Assembly: GCA_001643675.2 (NCBI GenBank)
Contig: LSRY02000004.1
Span: forward strand, 2,031,501 to 2,095,500
DNA from: Monocercomonoides exilis
Lineage: Eukaryota > Preaxostyla > Oxymonadida > Polymastigidae
Length of the DNA stretch: 64,000 nucleotides
Direction: 5' to 3'
Numbering within the stretch: the stretch's first letter is position 1; the number at the start of each line of letters is the position of its first letter. A program made the position numbers and the translations under genes. Positions 58,660 to 64,000 of this stretch are shown here, one piece after another. Under the pieces are notes generated by a model. It made no database searches and had not been told where the DNA came from. It was given only the letters and a program-made list of their open reading frames with translations.

Positions 58660-59504
58660 ATGAGTGAAACTATTGAAGACTTTGTTCCCCATCCATTGAA
58701 AGTTATTATTTACGAAGAAGCAACAGGATATCCTCTTTATCAATCAGAGGTATTTGAAGGGAAAGATGATGTCATGGGTGTCTATGCTGCTGATAGAATT
58801 TGGTACTTAGCATTAAACTTATATAACTTTGCCAATTCTGTTGATTTAGAAGTTCCAAAATGTTTGACAAAAAAATTTGAAATCTATAATTAATAAGATT
58901 ATTGCATTTTTACTCATTTAGCCGAACGAGAAGTTGTAAAGATATGTTTTGAAACAACACAAAGTGATGACTCTTCTTCTTCATCAACATCAACATCTTC
59001 ATCACGTCGTGCCGATGTGGGAAAATTTGGACGGGCTCATGAACCTTCTCTTTCTGGAAGAGATGGCATTGGAATGGTATGCTCACAAAGAACTTACCAA
59101 GGAGCAACTTTGCGTTGCTTTACTTTGCATGATAATTCAATGTGTAGTGTATGCATATTTTGAAATAAAAATAGTAAATAAATTATATTTGTTTTTTCAT
59201 AAAAGGAGCCGCTGATGCGTAAAATGGTTGAGTTTAATGATTATGTAATAGATGATTATCTCACAATGATAAAGCCTCATTTTACGGATTTTAAAAGGCA
59301 ACTCCTTGGAATTGGAGAACAGGTATTATTATTTGACAAGAAAAATTTTTTAGAAATTAATTATTCAATAAATTTTAAAATCAGAAAGAGCATCCGTTCC
59401 GAAGGACTTTTAAAGATATCAATGAATTGTACTCAAAGAGGTTGAAGAGCCTTGTAGAAGACTTCAATGAGTCGTTGACAAGTAATAGAACAACTGAGAA
59501 ATGA
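58660..59504 (+). CDS. Hypothetical 221-residue protein
   Basis: Four exons, 58660-58861, 58922-59148, 59206-59322 and 59385-59504, join in phase. It begins MSETIEDFVPHPLKVIIYEE, where PLKVIIYEEATGYPLYQSEV looks like the first strands of a small alpha/beta fold. A short Ser/Thr-rich loop follows (SSSSSTSTSSSRR), then TYQGATLRCFTLHDNSMC and a helical C-terminal half with DYLTMIKPHFTDFKRQLLG and FRRTFKDINELYSKRLKSL. It shares a 206-bp upstream region with the divergent membrane-protein gene. Function unknown. Confidence 0.65.
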
Positions 59505-60865
59505 AGAATTGGACATTGTGCAGTTATCAATCAAACATTTCCCAGAAGCCGTGGACTGCCCTAGTTTTTCTCTCGAAGGAAAACAGATCTCAGAAGCTTA
59601 ATGAGTTGTATCAATTCTTTGAAAAGATCACAACCTCCATTCGATGATATGAAAAAATAACAATTTGAAAGCATCGTTGAGATATATAATTTTCTTTTTT
59701 GACATATGCAAAATTGGAGAACATATAGATGTAGATTATTGCATTCATTCAACAAGAAATCTTTTTATCAAATAATTAAAACATTAATTTTCTTAAAAAA
59801 CATTTCCTGCAAAATGAATCAAATCTGAAATTATAATTACAGTTTTCTATATGTCAAAGAAAAAGTAATAAAAAAATTTCAAATACACAAAAAAGCAATA
59901 TCCTTTCTCTCAGTTTATTAAATGAAAACATTATTTAAAATCAACTTTCGAAGGCAATTCATTATTTATCTTTAAAATTAAAAGAAAAGCATATGTTGAA
60001 AATTGCTAAAAACAACGAAAAAGATGAAAGAAAATAAAAATAAAAAAAAAAAAAAAATCCAATTTTAATCTGAAAACAGTCGTATTTGATTGTTCAATTC
60101 AAACTTTTTTTAAAACAACTTCCGTTTTTGTCGTGATTTTCCTTTCGTTGAAAATAAGAGACATCTTTCAAAAAAATTTTTTTTGAAATATAAAATGTGA
60201 TTGTCCTTTCTTTTTGATATTTGAAAATACAGAGGTGTTGTTTTATATTTTTTGGAGAAGAAATGTGAAGATATTTTTTGTATTTATTAACATGTGATGA
60301 TGTTTCACTTACCAAAAAATAAAAAAAAAAATAGTTCTAAAAAATGGAAACTTTCTTTTTCTAAAATACAATAAGACATCTTGGATATTTCTATTTTGTT
60401 TGGAAGACACAATCAAGGAAAAAGGATAAAAAAAAGTAGTTTCAGACAATAACAACAAAGGCCGTTTATTTCCAATCAAATCAAATCAAAAAAGAACAAA
60501 GGAAAGGAAAATAAATGAAATGAAAACTATATTTTAAAATTTCAAATGAAGCAGCAGCGTCTGCTTTGTATTGATGCATCAGCCGGCTGCCTCAAATGTT
60601 ACACGCAATTGTTTTTCCAAATTAAAAATTCAAAAAAACGAAAGAGACATTCAGATAGATTGATAAACAGACAGAGAATAAAAAAATACATATTCAAAAA
60701 ATATTTCATTTTTTCTTTTCTTCTTTTAAATAAAAATAAGTTCCCTTCAACACATAACAAAACCATTCACTCAAAATTCTTTAATTCTTCTCCTCTTCCA
60801 ATCTTTCAGTTGTTTCCTTTCTCATTCTCTTCCATTCTTCTTCCCTCTCTCCCCTCTTCTCCTTT
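59505..60865. other. AT-rich intergenic DNA
   Basis: 3' flanks of two converging genes; no recognisable gene or repeat. Confidence 0.5.
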
Positions 60866-63800
60866 TCACCTGTCTTCTTCATTCTCAATGCCATCATCTT
60901 TCACTTCTTCATTGTTGCCCCCCTCTTCTTCATTCTGTGAAGGCGTGCTGCTGCTTTCTGAGCTTCCTGTTTCTGAATAAGAAGATGAGTCTGAATCCAA
61001 ACTGTCATCTTCAGAGACTGTTGAAGATGATGCTGGCAAACATGGATTTGAACGCAAAGTATTAGAAGAAGAAATAGAAGAAGTTGAGTTAGTATTTGTA
61101 TTAGTATTATTATTAACAGAAGAAGAAGAAGAAGAAGAAGCAGAAAGAGGAGGAGGAGGAACAGAAGGAGGCTGCATCTGAGCAGAAGGGATAAAAGGCA
61201 CCACATTGGCAGAGGCAGTTGAGGAGAGAGGGAAAGACAAGAAGGGATAAGCGCTGTAGATGGCAGCAGCAGCCTGCTGATGAGCCAAGTCCATACATTG
61301 GAGAGGGAAATATGCACCCTTCTGAGAAGAAACAGAAGGAGAGGAAGGCAAAGGAAAGGTGGGAGAGGAAGATATGGAGGAAGGAATAGAAGAAGAAGAA
61401 GAGGAAGAAGAAGAAATAGAGGCAGAAGGTGATGATGAAGAAGTTATTGAAGCAGCAGAAGTGATAGCAGGAGGAGTGGCTGAGGCAGCAGTGGGCATCA
61501 GCATAGGGAAAGCAGGAGAAGCTGAAGAGAAGAGAGGGAAGGCAGGGGAGGAGGTGCCAGGGGAGTAGACAGAAGGCATCGGAGAGTTGGCAGAGAGGAA
61601 GTGAGGGGAGTTGACGAAGAAGCGAGAGGGAGAAGAAGACATGGCAGTGTGGAAGATGTTGGGTGTGGTGTTTGGGGTGGAGAACATGGCAGAGGAAGAC
61701 AAGGAAGACAAAGAAGAAGAAGAAGAAGAAGAAGCAGAAGAGGAAGAGGAAGAGGAGGAGGAGGAGGAGGAAGATATGGAAGAAGAAGTTGAATTGGAGG
61801 TAGAGGAAAAAGAAGAAGAAGAGGAAGGAGATAAGGAAGAAGGAGATAAAGAAGAAATCGGATTCAGAGAAGAAGAAGCAGAAGAAGCCATAGAGTTCAT
61901 CAGAGTGGAAGGGGATGAAAGAGACAGAGAACCAGAAGAAGGGAAAGAAGGCAGCAGAGAAGAAGGAGAGATTTCTTGGTCACTTTGCTTGTTCAGTTTG
62001 GTGTCTGTTTGATTGATCTGATTTAATGTTGAAGGAGGAAGGGATGGAGCATTTGATTGAAAAGAGGAAGAAGTTACAGAAGAAGAAGAAGAAGAGGAGG
62101 AAGAAGAGGAGGAAGAAGAGGAGGAAGAAGCAAGTGGGGCAGAGAGAGGAGAGGAGAATTCTTGTTCTGCTCCAGTTTCAGTCAGAGAAAGAGAAGAGTG
62201 AGTGCGAGAAGAAGAAGAGAGGATGACTGGGCTTAATGAAAACGAGGAGGCTGATGACTGGGGGAATGGAGAAGCAGAAGCAATAGAAGAAGAAGAAGAG
62301 GAGGAAGAAGAAGGTGAAGATGTTGATGAAAGAGAAGAAGAAGAAGAAGAAGCAAGAACAGGAGCGGAAAGCGTGGCAGAAGCAGGAGCAGCAGCAGAAG
62401 GAGGATGAGAGTGGAGGAGAAGGGTGGAAGGAGAGGAAAGAGAAGAAAGAGAAGAGAAAGTGGAGATGAGGGCAGAAGAAGCAGATGAAAGTGCCACATC
62501 CAAAAGAGGGCGAGGTGAATGTCTCTCAGCAGATTCAGATGAAGGAGACAACATCGAAGACTTCAATGTGCCTGCAGAGGAGGTTGATAAAGGAGAGGAA
62601 GAGGAAGAGGAAGAAGAGGAAGAAGAAATCGAAAGAGTGGAGGAAGGCGAGGAAGAAGAAGAAGAAGCTAGCGAGGAAGGAGTCGAAAGAGCTTCAGAAA
62701 GCGAGGCAGAGCTTGAGCCTAGGAGATAGTGGGAGAGCTGTGCATTGTTCTGTACTCCGTATAAGAAAGGGGAGGCTGAAGCAAAAGCAGCAGCTGAGTT
62801 CTGGTGGGAGGTGAAAGGGATGGGCGAAGGGGAGTTGAGGAGAGAAGGGAAGAAGGAGAGGAAGGGGGCGACGAAGGGAACAGGAGAGGAGGTGCTGGCA
62901 GAAGAGCTGGGGGAGATGCAGACGTGGAGAGGGCCAGGGGATGCTGGGAAGGGGGAGGAGGTTTGCGGGGTGGATGAAGTGGAGGAGGAGGAGGAGGAAA
63001 GGGGAGAAGAGGAAGAAGAAGAGGAAGAAGAGGGAGAAGAAGAGAAAAGTGATTGGGATTGTAATTGTAATTGAGGGTGTGCTTGAGATGTTGATGGGGA
63101 TGATTGTGCTGAATTGGGGGTGTATGCGGTGAGTGTGGCAGAAGAAGAAGAGGAAGAAGAAGGAGAGGAAGGAGAGGAAGATGATAAAGTCAAAGGAGAA
63201 GAGGAAATGTTGGGAGCATTAGAGAAAAGAGAGGGAGATGACTGAAGGGAATTAGATGAGTCAGAAGAAGGCTCCTTCTCTTTCCGTTTGGCTGAGCTGG
63301 TTCTGTTGGAGGACTTTGACTTGGTGCTGTGATGAGAAGAAGATGAAGAAGGAGATCTGGAATGAGAATGAGAATGAGAATGGGAGTGGGAGTGAGAGTG
63401 AGAGTGTGAAGAAGAAGAAGATGATGATGAAGAGGAGGAGGAGGAGGAGGAGGAAGAAGAAGAAGAAGAAGTTGTAACATCTTTTGGAGTAATGGCAGGC
63501 AGAGAAAGAGAAGGTGAAAATGCAGAAGAGTTCAACGAAGAAGAAGAAGAAGCATTCGAAGATGCAGTAGTTGGAGCTGTAGAAGAGGAAGAAGAGGAAG
63601 AAGAAGAGGAAGAAGACGATGATGAGGAAGAAGAAAAAGATAAAGACAAAGGAGATGAAGCCATCTGAGCAGGAGCTGAAGAAGAAGAAGAAGAAGAAGT
63701 GGAAGGTATTCCTCCGATAAACAAAGGAGAAGGAGAAGGAGAAGAAGAAACAGAAGGATATGAAAGCAGCTGAAGCATTTGAGACGAAGGAGAGGAAGAA

Positions 63801-64000
63801 GAGAAGAGAAAGGGGAAATAAGGAGAAGATGCATTGGAAGGGATGGAGAACAAGGAATTGTATAATGAAGAATTAGAATTGGAAGAAGAGGAAGAAGAAG
63901 AGGAAGAATTAGAACCAGAAGAAGAAGATGATGATTCTCCTTCTTTTGCAGCTGAGCCAGATGAAGCAGATGAAGCAGATGAATCAGAAGGAGAGGCATT
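60866..64000 (-). CDS. Giant serine-rich protein, 5' end outside window
   Basis: An open frame of over 1,040 codons with no intron runs off the right edge. More than half of the residues are serine, in runs of up to about 20, mixed with Pro, Ala, Thr and a SHSHSHSHSH stretch (about 63360-63400). Short non-Ser blocks such as KGAYFPLQCMDLAHQQAAAA and NNNTNTNTNSTSS occur, and the C-terminus is acidic (NEEEGGNNEEVKDDGIENEE). No domain recognised. The frame is strongly biased to TCT/TCC/TCA codons and its length argues that it is translated, though repeat DNA can mimic ORFs. A GGTGAA at the stop codon could be a donor; no downstream exon was found. Confidence 0.5.
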   Translation of the reverse strand, partial: NASPSDSSASSASSGSAAKEGESSSSSSGSNSSSSSSSSSNSNSSLYNSLFSIPSNASSPYFPFLFSSSSPSSQMLQLLSYPSVSSSPSPSPLFIGGIPSTSSSSSSSAPAQMASSPLSLSFSSSSSSSSSSSSSSSSSSTAPTTASSNASSSSSLNSSAFSPSLSLPAITPKDVTTSSSSSSSSSSSSSSSSSSSSSHSHSHSHSHSHSHSHSRSPSSSSSHHSTKSKSSNRTSSAKRKEKEPSSDSSNSLQSSPSLFSNAPNISSSPLTLSSSSPSSPSSSSSSSATLTAYTPNSAQSSPSTSQAHPQLQLQSQSLFSSSPSSSSSSSSSPLSSSSSSTSSTPQTSSPFPASPGPLHVCISPSSSASTSSPVPFVAPFLSFFPSLLNSPSPIPFTSHQNSAAAFASASPFLYGVQNNAQLSHYLLGSSSASLSEALSTPSSLASSSSSSPSSTLSISSSSSSSSSSSPLSTSSAGTLKSSMLSPSSESAERHSPRPLLDVALSSASSALISTFSSLSSLSSPSTLLLHSHPPSAAAPASATLSAPVLASSSSSSLSSTSSPSSSSSSSSSIASASPFPQSSASSFSLSPVILSSSSRTHSSLSLTETGAEQEFSSPLSAPLASSSSSSSSSSSSSSSSSVTSSSFQSNAPSLPPSTLNQINQTDTKLNKQSDQEISPSSLLPSFPSSGSLSLSSPSTLMNSMASSASSSLNPISSLSPSSLSPSSSSSFSSTSNSTSSSISSSSSSSSSSSSSASSSSSSSLSSLSSSAMFSTPNTTPNIFHTAMSSSPSRFFVNSPHFLSANSPMPSVYSPGTSSPAFPLFSSASPAFPMLMPTAASATPPAITSAASITSSSSPSASISSSSSSSSSIPSSISSSPTFPLPSSPSVSSQKGAYFPLQCMDLAHQQAAAAIYSAYPFLSFPLSSTASANVVPFIPSAQMQPPSVPPPPLSASSSSSSSVNNNTNTNTNSTSSISSSNTLRSNPCLPASSSTVSEDDSLDSDSSSYSETGSSESSSTPSQNEEEGGNNEEVKDDGIENEEDR

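Noticed and set aside
61359-63132. Plus-strand Glu-rich ORFs opposite the giant serine ORF
   Set aside because: GAA/GAG runs are complements of TTC/CTC serine codons; the minus frame is longer and unbroken.
1-64000. CRISPR array or bacterial operon
   Set aside because: Direct repeats are microsatellites without spacers, and genes have spliceosomal introns.

Overview
The window is nuclear DNA of a flagellated protist. It is AT-rich, uses the standard stop codons, and its genes carry short GT..AG introns (mostly about 40-110 bp, a few of 240-390 bp) whose donors usually read GTATGx or GTTTGx. Many proteins have long serine, acidic or proline runs. A degenerate gene at 27.3-28.7 kb belongs to a lineage-specific family that I associate from memory with the oxymonad Monocercomonoides exilis, so that genus is my best guess (inference, no search run). 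ENO4-like, VTI1, NMD3, MST-type kinase, TM9SF, PROPPIN and cytosolic HSP70 genes all fit a eukaryotic nucleus.

Layout. 0-7.6 kb: a perfect inverted repeat with 1,661-bp arms around a Pumilio-family gene. The right arm starts a complete PROPPIN (Atg18/WIPI-like) gene; the left arm holds a mirror copy cut by the window edge. 8.4-14 kb: a ZUFSP-like C78 peptidase, the Qb-SNARE VTI1 and the 60S export adaptor NMD3. 14.5-16 kb: an MST/Hippo-like kinase. 16.3-17.5 kb: two different non-autonomous TA-flanked inverted-repeat elements. 18.6-24.4 kb: an enolase-4-like gene diverging from an intronless HSP70. 24.4-33.1 kb: a gene-poor tract with a pseudogene, unresolved coding-like sequence and a Glu/Ser-rich gene. 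33.4-37.6 kb: an intron-bearing DDE-transposase-like gene followed by a second copy of the first inverted-repeat element. 38.4-53.3 kb: a polytopic membrane protein, a proline-rich protein, a very long Ser/Gln-rich protein, a TM9SF nonaspanin with a large insert and a BSD-domain protein. 53.4-64 kb: a cyclin, a single-pass membrane protein, a small four-exon gene, and a giant serine-rich ORF running off the right edge.

The genes do not form one pathway. Membrane traffic and autophagy recur (PROPPIN, VTI1, TM9SF), with signalling (MST kinase, cyclin), RNA and ribosome biology (PUF, NMD3), ubiquitin editing (C78 peptidase) and a flagellar-type enolase. Exon joins were worked out by eye from splice-site phase; lengths assume those joins. 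The most notable items are the PUF-centred perfect palindrome, the PROPPIN without a recognisable FRRG motif, the spliced transposase-like gene, and the 406-bp palindromic element present twice.
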